Shown here piece by piece: positions 10,261 to 18,476 of a stretch of 32,216 nt of DNA. The translations under genes and the position numbers were made by a program. A model generated the notes under the pieces. The model was given only the letters and a program-made list of their open reading frames with translations. It did not search any database and was not told the origin of the DNA. Each line of letters starts with the position of its first letter. The stretch's first letter is position 1. Source of the stretch: BOKV01 sp041987205 (lineage in GTDB: Bacteria; Pseudomonadota; Alphaproteobacteria; Rhizobiales; Rhizobiaceae); assembly GCA_041987205.1 (NCBI GenBank), contig JBHIWX010000047.1:1-32216 (forward strand). Reading direction: 5' to 3'.

Positions 10261-10542
10261 TTATCCGGCGAGGTAATCGGGCAGTTTTGCCTCGAATTCG
10301 GGGAAGTACCGGCTGACGACCCGCACGTCGAAACGCGCCATGATCGCCTCCTTGGGCTCCCGGTCGAGCAGGAAGCGGAAGATCGCCTCGACGCAGCGAA
10401 CGGCGTCCTGCTGCTCGCCGCACAGCCTTTCGCAGTCCTGTTTCGACATCGTCACAAGGTGCGTCGTGTCGCCGTCGGCCTCGCTGACCGTTACCCGAAA
10501 TTCGAGCGGCTCGGACTCACCGGTTTGCGTGACGTTGATCAT
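10261..10542 (-). CDS. Small conserved hypothetical protein
   Basis: A 93-residue acidic protein that I cannot assign to a named family. It starts MINVTQTGESEPLEF, contains two cysteines (DCERLCGE) and ends with an aromatic, acidic tail (FPEFEAKLPDYLAG). No signal peptide or membrane segment is visible, so it is probably cytoplasmic. The ATG at 10542 is supported by GAGG about 8 bases upstream; an upstream extension would overlap the M23 peptidase gene. It sits 22 bases after the M23 peptidase stop and 83 bases before asnB, all on the minus strand, so the three may be co-transcribed. Confidence 0.6.
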   Translation of the reverse strand: MINVTQTGESEPLEFRVTVSEADGDTTHLVTMSKQDCERLCGEQQDAVRCVEAIFRFLLDREPKEAIMARFDVRVVSRYFPEFEAKLPDYLAG

Positions 10543-10564
10543 GCATGCCTCGATTGTGGCCGCG

Positions 10565-11911
10565 CTAGAAAAGGCCGGCGAGTTCGCGCCCGGCCTTGAG
10601 ATAGCGCGCCGGATTGACGGCCGCACCCTTGCGGCGCACCTCGTAGTGGACATGCGGACCGGTCGAGCGGCCGGTGGAGCCGGCAAGCCCGATCACGGTC
10701 CCGCGCTCGATCTTCTGTCCGCTCTTCACCTTGATGCGGCTCAGATGCGCATAGCGCGTCGTGATGCCGTCTCCATGATCGATCTCGACCATGTTGCCGT
10801 AGCCGCCATTGCGCCCGGCATCGATCACCGTGCCTGCGGCGGTCGCCTTGACCGGCAGGCCGACCGGTGCGGAAAAATCGATGCCGGAATGCATCGCCGC
10901 ACGGCCGAGAAACGGGTCGATGCGCGTGCCGAACGTGCTGGTCACCCGCCGCCCGGGCGCGGGATTGGCGACAGGAACGCTGTCGAGGCGTGCCGTAATG
11001 CGGTCAAGCCTGACAAGCGAACCGTCCAGCGCGTCGACATGCGTTTCGAAGGGAATGTCGCGATCGGTTTCGGGCGCCGGGATGAACGGACCGCCGATAT
11101 CGCTTTCCAACGGGAGCGGAACGTTGAGCTTTTTCAGAACGTTGGCGATATGTGTCGTGCGTTCGGCAGCGGCCACCCTGATATCGTCCAGAACAGTGCG
11201 CTGGCCCTGTTCGAGGGCGTCGATGCGGGCGGCGACCGATGAGAACATGGTCTCGGTCGCCGCCAGATTGGTGATGTCGGGGACGGTCTGTGCCTGCGCC
11301 ACCATGTCGTGACCACCGCGCAGTGAAATGCCGCCGGCGACCCGGATGGGTGCCGCCGGCCGCGCGACGGAAGCGGTCGTGACCGGATCGGTCTGGGCGC
11401 CACGCAAGGCAGCCTGATCCTGCTTCGCCTCGCTTCTGGCCTCGGGCGTCAGCCCGCGTTGATAAGCCTTGTCGAGCAGCGTACCGATCCGCGAGGAACG
11501 GTCACGCAGCATTTCCTGGCGCCGCATCAGTTCCTCGATCCGTGCCTCGATGGCCTGCTGGTCGAGCAATTGCCGGCTGGTCACGCGGTCCAGATTGGCG
11601 CGCAGCGCGGCGATCCGGTCCTCGTATTCGTGCATCAGCCTGGCATTGCGGGTCTGCGAGGCACCGATCAGATCGTCGCGGAACACCAGATAGGCCGTCG
11701 CGCCGAGATAGCCGACCAGGAACATCGCGACCAGCGAAACGGCAAAGGAAAGGAAGATCGGCCGGATGGTGAAATGCCGTTCGCGGCCCGCCCGGGTAAT
11801 CGTGATGGTCGCGTGCTCGCGCCGCTTGCCGAAGCTTTTCGGTTCGCGCACGGCCGAGCCGTAACTGTCCTGTCGCTTGAAAGTCGTCTGCGTCGTTTCT
11901 GGCGTCGTCAT
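10565..11911 (-). CDS. Membrane-anchored M23 family peptidase
   Basis: LytM-type zinc endopeptidase expected to cut peptidoglycan crosslinks in the periplasm, or to activate amidases as EnvC does. The 448-residue protein has a basic cytoplasmic N-terminus, one membrane helix (about 50-78) and a predicted coiled coil (about 88-150). A Pro/Ala-rich linker leads to the C-terminal M23 domain (about 320-440). The zinc and catalytic residues look complete: His341 and Asp345 in MHSGID, His389 in YAHL, and His420/His422 in GPHVHYEV. It is therefore probably an active enzyme rather than a degenerate activator. It follows the DUF455 gene after 96 bases, and that gap contains a CtrA-like half site. Confidence 0.88.
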   Translation of the reverse strand: MTTPETTQTTFKRQDSYGSAVREPKSFGKRREHATITITRAGRERHFTIRPIFLSFAVSLVAMFLVGYLGATAYLVFRDDLIGASQTRNARLMHEYEDRIAALRANLDRVTSRQLLDQQAIEARIEELMRRQEMLRDRSSRIGTLLDKAYQRGLTPEARSEAKQDQAALRGAQTDPVTTASVARPAAPIRVAGGISLRGGHDMVAQAQTVPDITNLAATETMFSSVAARIDALEQGQRTVLDDIRVAAAERTTHIANVLKKLNVPLPLESDIGGPFIPAPETDRDIPFETHVDALDGSLVRLDRITARLDSVPVANPAPGRRVTSTFGTRIDPFLGRAAMHSGIDFSAPVGLPVKATAAGTVIDAGRNGGYGNMVEIDHGDGITTRYAHLSRIKVKSGQKIERGTVIGLAGSTGRSTGPHVHYEVRRKGAAVNPARYLKAGRELAGLF

Positions 11912-11973
11912 CGCCGACCGTCTTGTCTTGTTGTCCGGTTCCCAACGGGCTCTCGACCGGATTAGACGGGTTT

Positions 11974-11981
11974 ATGGTTAA
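11974..11981 (-). promoter_or_regulatory. CtrA-like half site upstream of the M23 peptidase
   Basis: The minus strand carries TTAACCAT in the 96-base gap between the DUF455 stop and the M23 peptidase start. This octamer is a half-site form reported for the cell-cycle regulator CtrA in Caulobacter. One short match can occur by chance, and the full TTAA-N7-TTAA form is not present. Confidence 0.25.
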
Positions 11982-12007
11982 CAAAGCCCTTCGTTTGGAC
12001 CGCAGCG

Positions 12008-12841
12008 CTAGTTTCCGAGCGGCGACAGCGATCGGTAGAAGGCCGGCGTGATGCCGCTCTGGGCGCGGGCACGCTCGTTGAATGGCGGCTTGAGCGCACC
12101 GCGAAAATGGCGTCGCACCAGGTCGCGGAAGGCTTGCGCCGGTTCCGCGCCATGGCGCCGGCACAGGAAGCGGAACCATTTCGCGCCGACGGCGACATGG
12201 CCCTTCTCGTCCTCGTAGACGATGTGCAGGATATCGGCGGTCTCGTTGTCGCCGACCTTCAGCGTCGCATCGATCAGGGAAGGGGTGACGTCGAGGCCGC
12301 GTGCCTCCAGCACGAGCGGCACCAGCGCCAACCGTGCGCCGAGGCTTTCCTGGCTCGCCTGCGCCGCTTCCCAGAGCCCGTCATGCGCCGGCAAATCGCC
12401 GTAATCGGCACCCAGCCGCTTCAGCCGTGCGCGCAGCAGCGAGAAATGCTTGGCCTCCTCGCTTGCCACCGTCATCCAGTCGTCGAAGAAGGATTGCGGC
12501 AGCCGCTCGCCGGCGAACCGCGCGACGATGTCGAGCGCCAGGTCGATGGCGTTGAGCTCGATGTGGCACAGCGCGTGAATGAGCGCGATCCGGCCCTTAT
12601 CCGAGCCGAGGCTGCGCTTCGGCACCTTGGCCGGATCGACCAGTTCCGGCCTGTCCGGCCGCCCGGGTCGGGTGGGCAGGCGAGGCGTCGCCGTTGAACG
12701 CCGCGAAAGTGATCGGTCGAACCAGTCCTTCGCCAGACGCCGCGTCAGTGCCACCTTGCGGTCGAGATCGGCCTCACCGAGCGCTGCAATCGCGCCCGAT
12801 TGCAGGCTGTCGGCACGCTGCGTTTCGATGCCTTCATTCAT
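12008..12841 (-). CDS. DUF455 family ferritin-like protein
   Basis: A 277-residue, probably cytoplasmic protein of the DUF455 family, which has a ferritin-like four-helix fold; its substrate is not established. The expected carboxylate and histidine ligands appear in helices in the right order: HIEL (Glu95), SEEAKHF (Glu129, His132), LEARGLD (Glu179) and YEDEKGHVAVG (Glu210/Glu212, His215). This supports a di-metal site. The start codon overlaps the bcp stop by four bases (ATGA at 12841-12838), indicating translational coupling with the peroxiredoxin. A shared role in oxidative or iron stress is an inference from that coupling. Confidence 0.85.
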   Translation of the reverse strand: MNEGIETQRADSLQSGAIAALGEADLDRKVALTRRLAKDWFDRSLSRRSTATPRLPTRPGRPDRPELVDPAKVPKRSLGSDKGRIALIHALCHIELNAIDLALDIVARFAGERLPQSFFDDWMTVASEEAKHFSLLRARLKRLGADYGDLPAHDGLWEAAQASQESLGARLALVPLVLEARGLDVTPSLIDATLKVGDNETADILHIVYEDEKGHVAVGAKWFRFLCRRHGAEPAQAFRDLVRRHFRGALKPPFNERARAQSGITPAFYRSLSPLGN

Positions 12842-13329
12842 CCGGCGAGTTCACGCGCCGCCGCCAGAACCTCTTCGACATGGCCGGCGACCTTGACCTT
12901 GCGCCAGACGCGCGCGATCCGGCCCTCGGCGTCGATCAGGAAGGTCGAGCGTTCGACGCCCATGAACTTGCGGCCATACATGCTCTTTTCCTTCCACACG
13001 CCATAGGCTTCGAGCGCCACCTTGTCCTCGTCGGAGACGAGCGTGACGTCGAGCTCGTGCTTGTCACGGAACTTGTCGTGCTTCGCCGCCGAATCGGGCG
13101 ACACGCCGACGACCTCGACCCCGAGCGCATCGAATTCGGGCTTTGCCTTCGTGAAGTCGATGGCCTCGGTGGTGCAGCCCGACGTGTCGTCCTTGGGATA
13201 GAAATAAAGGACCAGTGCCCGGCCGCGCTGCGCACCGAGTGAAAACGTGCCGCCGCCGTCACGCGGGAGTTCGAAATCCGGTGCTGCGGCGCCTTCGCCC
13301 GGCTGGATGTCCGTGTCCGCTTTGCCCAT
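12838..13329 (-). CDS. bcp: Peroxiredoxin, Bcp/PrxQ type
   Basis: Thiol peroxidase that reduces hydrogen peroxide and organic hydroperoxides. The 163-residue protein has the AhpC/TSA fold with peroxidatic Cys52 in DTSGCTTEA. Most Bcp proteins have a resolving cysteine five residues later; here residue 57 is Ile, so this one should work as a 1-Cys enzyme or use another thiol partner. The ATG at 13329 has an AAAGGATG ribosome site. The stop overlaps the start of the DUF455 gene. Confidence 0.93.
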   Translation of the reverse strand: MGKADTDIQPGEGAAAPDFELPRDGGGTFSLGAQRGRALVLYFYPKDDTSGCTTEAIDFTKAKPEFDALGVEVVGVSPDSAAKHDKFRDKHELDVTLVSDEDKVALEAYGVWKEKSMYGRKFMGVERSTFLIDAEGRIARVWRKVKVAGHVEEVLAAARELAG

Positions 13330-13746
13330 GCTGCCATCCTTTCGACAAGTTGGAAGGGTATCGCCCCACTGATTAACCGGAATTGCCGACGGTTATCATC
13401 CGATATTTTATCCCCGGCCTGGATCGATTGCGTCACGCAAGGGCTGTCTGCCGCATGCGATCCGTGAAATATTGTCAGGCCCCGGAAGGTGTGAATCGGT
13501 CGGGGCTGGCTCTCGGGGGGCGGGGCGGTCCCGTCGGCAGCCGGAGGAGAACCGAGGGGCCGGTGACAGCTTGTAACAGCGTATGGCAGCTTGTGATCAA
13601 TCGACGGGACGTTCGATGTGCAAATCGGCGATGTGCAAATGGGCGATGTGCGAACGGGCAATATGCGAATTGGCGACTGGCCGAATTGATGCCTTGCTCC
13701 GTCTGTCGGACGGCGGGTGCCCGATGATGCGCGCGCGGAGCAGCAA
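13330..13746. other. Intergenic region between divergent bcp and the AsmA-like gene
   Basis: About 400 bases with no supported gene. The half near bcp contains an AT-rich patch (about 13395-13412) that may hold the bcp promoter. The half near the AsmA-like gene holds a 15-base tandem repeat (13615-13674), preceded by two copies of CAGCTTGT about 22 bases apart. Confidence 0.5.
13615..13674 (+). repeat. Four tandem 15-base repeats
   Basis: Four consecutive 15-mers start at 13615, 13630, 13645 and 13660, with the approximate unit GATGTGCAAATGGGC; a partial fifth begins at 13675. Divergence rises towards the last copy. Read on the minus strand the units give the pentapeptides ANSHI, ARSHI, AHLHI and ADLHI, which recall the A(D/N)LxX pentapeptide repeat, but the surrounding frame shows no supported gene. 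Confidence 0.85.
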
Positions 13747-16700
13747 TTGATCACACGCAGGCAACCCGCGCATCGCCATCCCTCCATGCGCCAGTCCGGC
13801 TTCCGCATCCCGCGGCGCTACGGCATTGCCAAGGCAATGCGTATCCTCGGCGCTACGCTCGCCGTGCTTGTGCTCGCCCTCATCATGTCCGCCGCCGGGC
13901 TGTATTTCCTGCTGCGCGGCGAATCGCTCGAGAATTCCACGCTAAATCTGAGCATCGAGGCCAACATCCAGCGCCTCGTCGGGCCGGATTACGTCGTCGA
14001 TCTGGGACGCACCGCCGTTGCCTTCGATGGTCTGCTCTCGGTGGCCGGTACGGATGTGCGCATCCTGCGCGCCGTCGACCGTCAGCCCGTCTCCACCTTC
14101 GGCCGTGTTCTGGTCGGCGTGAAGCCGCTTTCGCTCCTGCGCCAGGAACCACAGATCGACGCCGTCGAGATCGAGGACTCGACACTCGACGCGCGTCTTC
14201 TGCCCTTGCCCGCATCCGCGCCGGTACACGATTTGGAGGAATTGCTGCGCAGGATCGGCGATGGCGTATCTGATCTGGGTGGTCAATTCGCGCGCGAGCG
14301 CTTCCGCCTCTTCCGCTTTTCCAATGTGCGCATTACCGGACTGGATATCGGCCGGCGCGAACCGGACGACATCCTGGTCGAAAAGCTCGTCGTGCGCTTC
14401 CGCCGCGACAGCGGCCTGAAGATCAGGGGCGAACTGAGCACGAAGCATTCGCAGGCCTTGATCGACAGCAGTTATGCCGTGGCGCGAGACGGATCGAGAC
14501 AGCTCAAATTTGCCGCCGAGGGCATAGGCCTGCGTGACTGGCTGCCAGATCCGATGGAACGCGAGGTCGGACCGATCGGCTGGGACAGCAAGGCGTCCGT
14601 CGACGCCAAACTGATCTACAAGCCGGACGGCACGCCGCTCGATCCGGAAATCAAGCTGTCTTTCGGTCCCGGCACGCTGCGCGCCGGCCGCTATGCCACC
14701 ACACAGCTCAACGATTTGTCGCTCAACCTGCAGATCATGGCGTCGCGCAACCAGATCGAGCTTCTGCCCTCGATGCTCTCGGCCGGCCATTTCGACGCCC
14801 GGATGATTGGCGGCGTGCGTCCGGTCGATGCCGAGCAGGGCTATGCCGGTCCGCTGCAGTTCGAGCTGATCGCCGATCCGGCGGCCGGCACGCCGACCGT
14901 CGTCGGCGAACCGAGCCAGCCCGGCGCCCTCAAGCTTGCCGGTACCTACCACCGCAGGCAGAAGCTTCTCGACATCTCCGACATCGACGTGCGCATCGGC
15001 AAGGACCGCGCCGTCGGTTCGGCCAGCATCGGGTTTCGCGGCGAAACGCCGTCGATTGCCGCTGCCGCCGCCAGCGACGGACTATCGATCGCCGCGATCA
15101 AGCAGTTCTGGCCCTATTGGGTTGCTCCGCCGGCCCGCGACTGGGCGCTGCGCAACGTGGTTGGCGGTCGCGCCACCTCGATCACCGTGGATGCACGCAT
15201 TCCCGGCGGTCTGATCGGGCGCTTCCACAAGGGCGCCAAGATGGAGCCCGACCAGTTCAAGCTGCGCGCCGATTTCTCGGGCGTCCGCCTCGACACCTTC
15301 GGGGAACTCCCGGCCATTCGCGATGCTGCGGGCACCTTCGACATCAACGGCATGGCGGTCAGCGCCCACATGCAGTCCGGCTCGATCTTCCTGCCGAACG
15401 ACAGTGCCGTGGAAGTGACGTCCGGCAATTTCGCAATTGAGGATTTCGGCGAGCGCCCGGCACGCGCCGAGGTGCGGATCGCTGGCAGCGGCGCCCTTCG
15501 CTCGATTGCCGAGGTCGCCGCCGCCCGGCCGCTCGACGTGCCCGCCCGCATCCAGATGCGGCCCGAACAGTTCTCCGGCGAGGGCCATGTCGACGTTGTC
15601 GCCCGCTTCCCCGTCACCCGTGAGATCGGCAGGAAGGATGTCGACTGGAGCGCCATCCTCGAATTGGACGGCGCGGGCAGCACCGAAAAAATCCAGGGTC
15701 GTCTGATCTCCGGTGCAGACGTCCACATCGAGGCCACGCCAGTCCAGATCAGGGTCATGGGCAAGGCCGATATCGATGGCGTGCCGACGCGTGTGGAGAT
15801 GACCGAACCGATGGCGGGCTCCACCGGCCCGCGCGAGCGCGAATTCACCGCGCTGGTCGATGAAAAAGCGCGCGCCAAGATGGGGCTGAAGCTCGATCCG
15901 ATCGTTACCGGCGACATGGAAGTCAAGATCAAGCAGGACAAGTCGGGCGCCGAGATCCACGTCATCGACCTCAAGAAGGCCGAAGTCACACTGCCCTGGC
16001 TGGGCTGGGTCAAGGGCCAAGGCATCGACGCATCCGCCAGCTTCAAGCTGGTCAGCAAGTCCGGCATCACCCATCTCGACGATTTCTACCTCGAGGGCGA
16101 GGGGTTCTCGGCCGTCGGTAGCCTGGTCTTCGACAAGAAGGGTGTCGTGTCGGCCGATTTCGCCAATGTGACTCTGAACAAGGGCGACGTTCTCTCCGTC
16201 CAGATCAAGCGCGACGACAAGGTCTATCGCGTCAAGGCGGAAGGGCCGCGCTACGATGCGCGCGGGCTGATCAACAAGCTGATGCATGAGGGCGGTTTCG
16301 GTGATGCCCAGGGCGACACCAGCGTCGTGGTGACGGCCAATATCGGCACCGTACTGGGCTTCGGCGGCGCTGCCATGAACGGCGTGTCGATGTCCTATGG
16401 CGCGGTCAATGGCTGGTTCGACAATCTGAGCATGCGCGGCACGTTCTCGCAGTCGGAATATGCCTCGATCGTCGCCTCGACGTCCAATCGCGAGACGACC
16501 TTCGAGATCGACACCACCAATGCCGGCGCCGCGCTGCGCATGGTCGACGTCTATCGCAAGATGAACGGTGGGCGCATGCTGGCGCGCCTGTCGCGCACCG
16601 CCGGCGGCCCGTTCAAGGGGCCGGTCAACATCACCAATTTTGTCGTCGAGAACGAATCCCGCCTGAAAAGCCTCGTCTCAGATCCGGCACAGGTGCAGGT

Positions 16701-17109
16701 CGAGCGCGGCGCCAATGGCGATGCCATCCGTGAACGGCTTCGCCGCATGGAAACCAACCGCGCCACCTTCCAGGAGGGCAAGGCGATCATCGAGAAGGGC
16801 GAGGATTTCTTCCGTATTGAAGACGGCGTCCTTCGCGGCACGCAGATCGGCTTCACCTTCGACGGCCTGCTCTACGATGCCAACCGCCACATGTCGCTGT
16901 CGGGCACCTTCATGCCGGGCATGGGGCTCAGCCGCGCCATCGGCCTGATCCCGGTCGTCGGCGAACTGTTCGGCAATGGGCGCGACACCTCGCTGATCGG
17001 CATCACCTTCCGCCTGTCCGGGCCGGCAAAGAATCCGAACATCGAGATCAACCCGGTGTCGATCGTCGCGCCGGGCGTGTTCCGCAAGGTCTTCGAATTC
17101 AACAACTGA
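13747..17109 (+). CDS. AsmA/YhdP-like envelope protein (DUF3971)
   Basis: A very large protein (about 1,120 residues) anchored by one N-terminal membrane helix (about residues 31-58), with the remainder in the periplasm as repetitive beta-strand sequence. The DUF3971-like middle and AsmA-like C-terminal region place it with YhdP, TamB and AsmA; in E. coli these carry phospholipid to the outer membrane. The C-terminus has the typical GLSRAIGLIPVVGELFGNG segment followed by a short tail. The start is uncertain: a GTG at 13717 has a weak ribosome site, while the TTG at 13747 has GGAG six bases upstream and is preferred here. An ATG at 13786 has none. It stands alone, convergent with tyrS. Confidence 0.85.
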   Translation: MITRRQPAHRHPSMRQSGFRIPRRYGIAKAMRILGATLAVLVLALIMSAAGLYFLLRGESLENSTLNLSIEANIQRLVGPDYVVDLGRTAVAFDGLLSVAGTDVRILRAVDRQPVSTFGRVLVGVKPLSLLRQEPQIDAVEIEDSTLDARLLPLPASAPVHDLEELLRRIGDGVSDLGGQFARERFRLFRFSNVRITGLDIGRREPDDILVEKLVVRFRRDSGLKIRGELSTKHSQALIDSSYAVARDGSRQLKFAAEGIGLRDWLPDPMEREVGPIGWDSKASVDAKLIYKPDGTPLDPEIKLSFGPGTLRAGRYATTQLNDLSLNLQIMASRNQIELLPSMLSAGHFDARMIGGVRPVDAEQGYAGPLQFELIADPAAGTPTVVGEPSQPGALKLAGTYHRRQKLLDISDIDVRIGKDRAVGSASIGFRGETPSIAAAAASDGLSIAAIKQFWPYWVAPPARDWALRNVVGGRATSITVDARIPGGLIGRFHKGAKMEPDQFKLRADFSGVRLDTFGELPAIRDAAGTFDINGMAVSAHMQSGSIFLPNDSAVEVTSGNFAIEDFGERPARAEVRIAGSGALRSIAEVAAARPLDVPARIQMRPEQFSGEGHVDVVARFPVTREIGRKDVDWSAILELDGAGSTEKIQGRLISGADVHIEATPVQIRVMGKADIDGVPTRVEMTEPMAGSTGPREREFTALVDEKARAKMGLKLDPIVTGDMEVKIKQDKSGAEIHVIDLKKAEVTLPWLGWVKGQGIDASASFKLVSKSGITHLDDFYLEGEGFSAVGSLVFDKKGVVSADFANVTLNKGDVLSVQIKRDDKVYRVKAEGPRYDARGLINKLMHEGGFGDAQGDTSVVVTANIGTVLGFGGAAMNGVSMSYGAVNGWFDNLSMRGTFSQSEYASIVASTSNRETTFEIDTTNAGAALRMVDVYRKMNGGRMLARLSRTAGGPFKGPVNITNFVVENESRLKSLVSDPAQVQVERGANGDAIRERLRRMETNRATFQEGKAIIEKGEDFFRIEDGVLRGTQIGFTFDGLLYDANRHMSLSGTFMPGMGLSRAIGLIPVVGELFGNGRDTSLIGITFRLSGPAKNPNIEINPVSIVAPGVFRKVFEFNN

Positions 17110-17128
17110 CCGGGGCCTTTCGCCCCGG
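17110..17128. terminator. Probable bidirectional terminator hairpin
   Basis: CCGGGGC (17110-17116), loop CTTTC and GCCCCGG (17122-17128) form a perfect 7-bp GC stem exactly between the convergent AsmA-like and tyrS stops. There is no long T-tract, so efficiency is uncertain, but position and stability favour a terminator. Confidence 0.6.
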
Positions 17129-17148
17129 CCAAAGCGCATGTTGGCAGG

Positions 17149-18402
17149 CTATCCGGCCTTGACCAGCACGTGGCGCTTCTTGCCCAGCGAAAGCTTGATC
17201 ACGCCGTCGCCATCGGCCATCGCCGTGTTGATCACGGCCTTCTCGTCGGTCACCTGCGCATCGTTGACGCGCGCGGCACCGCCCTGGACATGCCGGCGCG
17301 CCTCGCCGTTCGACTTGGCGAAGCCCGCCTGGACCATGAGCGCCAGCAGGCCGATCCCGGCGTCGAGATCGGCCGACGGCACGGTCACGGTCGGCAGCGT
17401 CTCGGCGGTCACGCCTTCCTCGAAGGTCTTGCGCGCCGTTTCCGCTGCCTCGTCGGCTGCGGCCCGGCCATGCAGCAGCGCGGTCGCCTCGTTGGCGAGC
17501 ACCTTCTTGGCCTCGTTGATCTCCGAGCCTTCGAGCTTTTCCAGCCGTGCGATCTCGTCGAGCGGCAGTGTGGTGAAAAGCTTGAGGAAGCGGCCAACAT
17601 CGGCGTCCTCGGTGTTGCGCCAGTACTGCCAGAAATCCCATGGGCTGAACTGCTCGGCATTGAGCCAGACCGCGCCCTTTGCGGTCTTGCCCATCTTTGC
17701 GCCGGATGAGGTCGTCAGCAGCGGTGTCGTCAGCGCGTAGAGCTGGTGCGTGCCCATTCGGCGGCCGAGATCGACGCCGTTGACGATGTTGCCCCACTGG
17801 TCCGAGCCGCCCATCTGCAGATTGCAGTCATAGCGCCGCGCCAGTTCGACATAATCGTAGGACTGGCAGACCATGTAGTTGAACTCGATGAAGCTCATCT
17901 CCTGCTCGCGCTCCAGCCGAAGCTTCACAGAATCCATGGTCAGCATGCGGTTGACCGAAAAATGCCGGCCGACATCGCGCAGCATCTCGATATAGCCGAG
18001 CTTCAGCAGCCATTCGGCGTTGTCGACCATGATCGCGTCGTTCGATCCATCGCCAAACTTCAGCACCTTGTCGAACACGCCCCTGATCGACGCCTTGTTG
18101 GCCTCGATTTCCTCGATCGTGCGCATCGGCCGCGTCTCGTCCTTGCCGGACGGATCGCCCACCATGGTGGTGCCGCCGCCCATCAGCGCGATCGGCTTGT
18201 TGCCCGATTGCTGCAGCCAGTAGAGCATCATCATCGTCAGGAAATTGCCGATATGCAGCGACGGCGCCGTGCAATCGTAGCCCACATAGGCGATGGCCTC
18301 GCCCTTGGCAGCGAGCGCGTCGAGACCCTCGAAATCGGAGCACTGGTGTATGAAACCGCGCTCGGAAAGCGTATTCAGAAACTCGGACTTGAAATCGGAC
18401 AT
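17149..18402 (-). CDS. tyrS: Tyrosyl-tRNA synthetase
   Basis: Class I aminoacyl-tRNA synthetase that charges tRNA-Tyr with tyrosine in the cytoplasm. The product (417 residues from the proposed start) has the HIGH-type motif HIGN in APSLHIGNF, the tyrosine-pocket segment QSYDYVELARRY followed by MGGSDQWGN, and a KMSKS-type loop KMGKT. A C-terminal S4 RNA-binding domain (about the last 65 residues) follows. The start could be ATG at 18402 (MSDFKSEF), 18408 or 18417; 18402 is preferred because homologs begin with this segment and GGATG lies just upstream. It is divergent from anmK. Confidence 0.95.
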   Translation of the reverse strand: MSDFKSEFLNTLSERGFIHQCSDFEGLDALAAKGEAIAYVGYDCTAPSLHIGNFLTMMMLYWLQQSGNKPIALMGGGTTMVGDPSGKDETRPMRTIEEIEANKASIRGVFDKVLKFGDGSNDAIMVDNAEWLLKLGYIEMLRDVGRHFSVNRMLTMDSVKLRLEREQEMSFIEFNYMVCQSYDYVELARRYDCNLQMGGSDQWGNIVNGVDLGRRMGTHQLYALTTPLLTTSSGAKMGKTAKGAVWLNAEQFSPWDFWQYWRNTEDADVGRFLKLFTTLPLDEIARLEKLEGSEINEAKKVLANEATALLHGRAAADEAAETARKTFEEGVTAETLPTVTVPSADLDAGIGLLALMVQAGFAKSNGEARRHVQGGAARVNDAQVTDEKAVINTAMADGDGVIKLSLGKKRHVLVKAG

Positions 18403-18476
18403 CGTCATCCAATCCATTTCGTATCGTTGGCCCTTGCGGGCATCATGTTGGGCTGGTGCAGCGGGAATACCCTCTC

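Noticed and set aside
10178..10423. 82-residue extension of the asparagine synthase
   Set aside because: The glutaminase needs Cys at position 2; Met-Cys at 10177 with a strong ribosome site settles the start.
13615..13674. CRISPR array
   Set aside because: The units are 15 bases, contiguous and without spacers, and no cas gene is in the window.
15082..16287. 401-residue antisense frame in the AsmA-like gene
   Set aside because: Shadow frame produced by high GC at third positions; the plus-strand protein continues through with family features.
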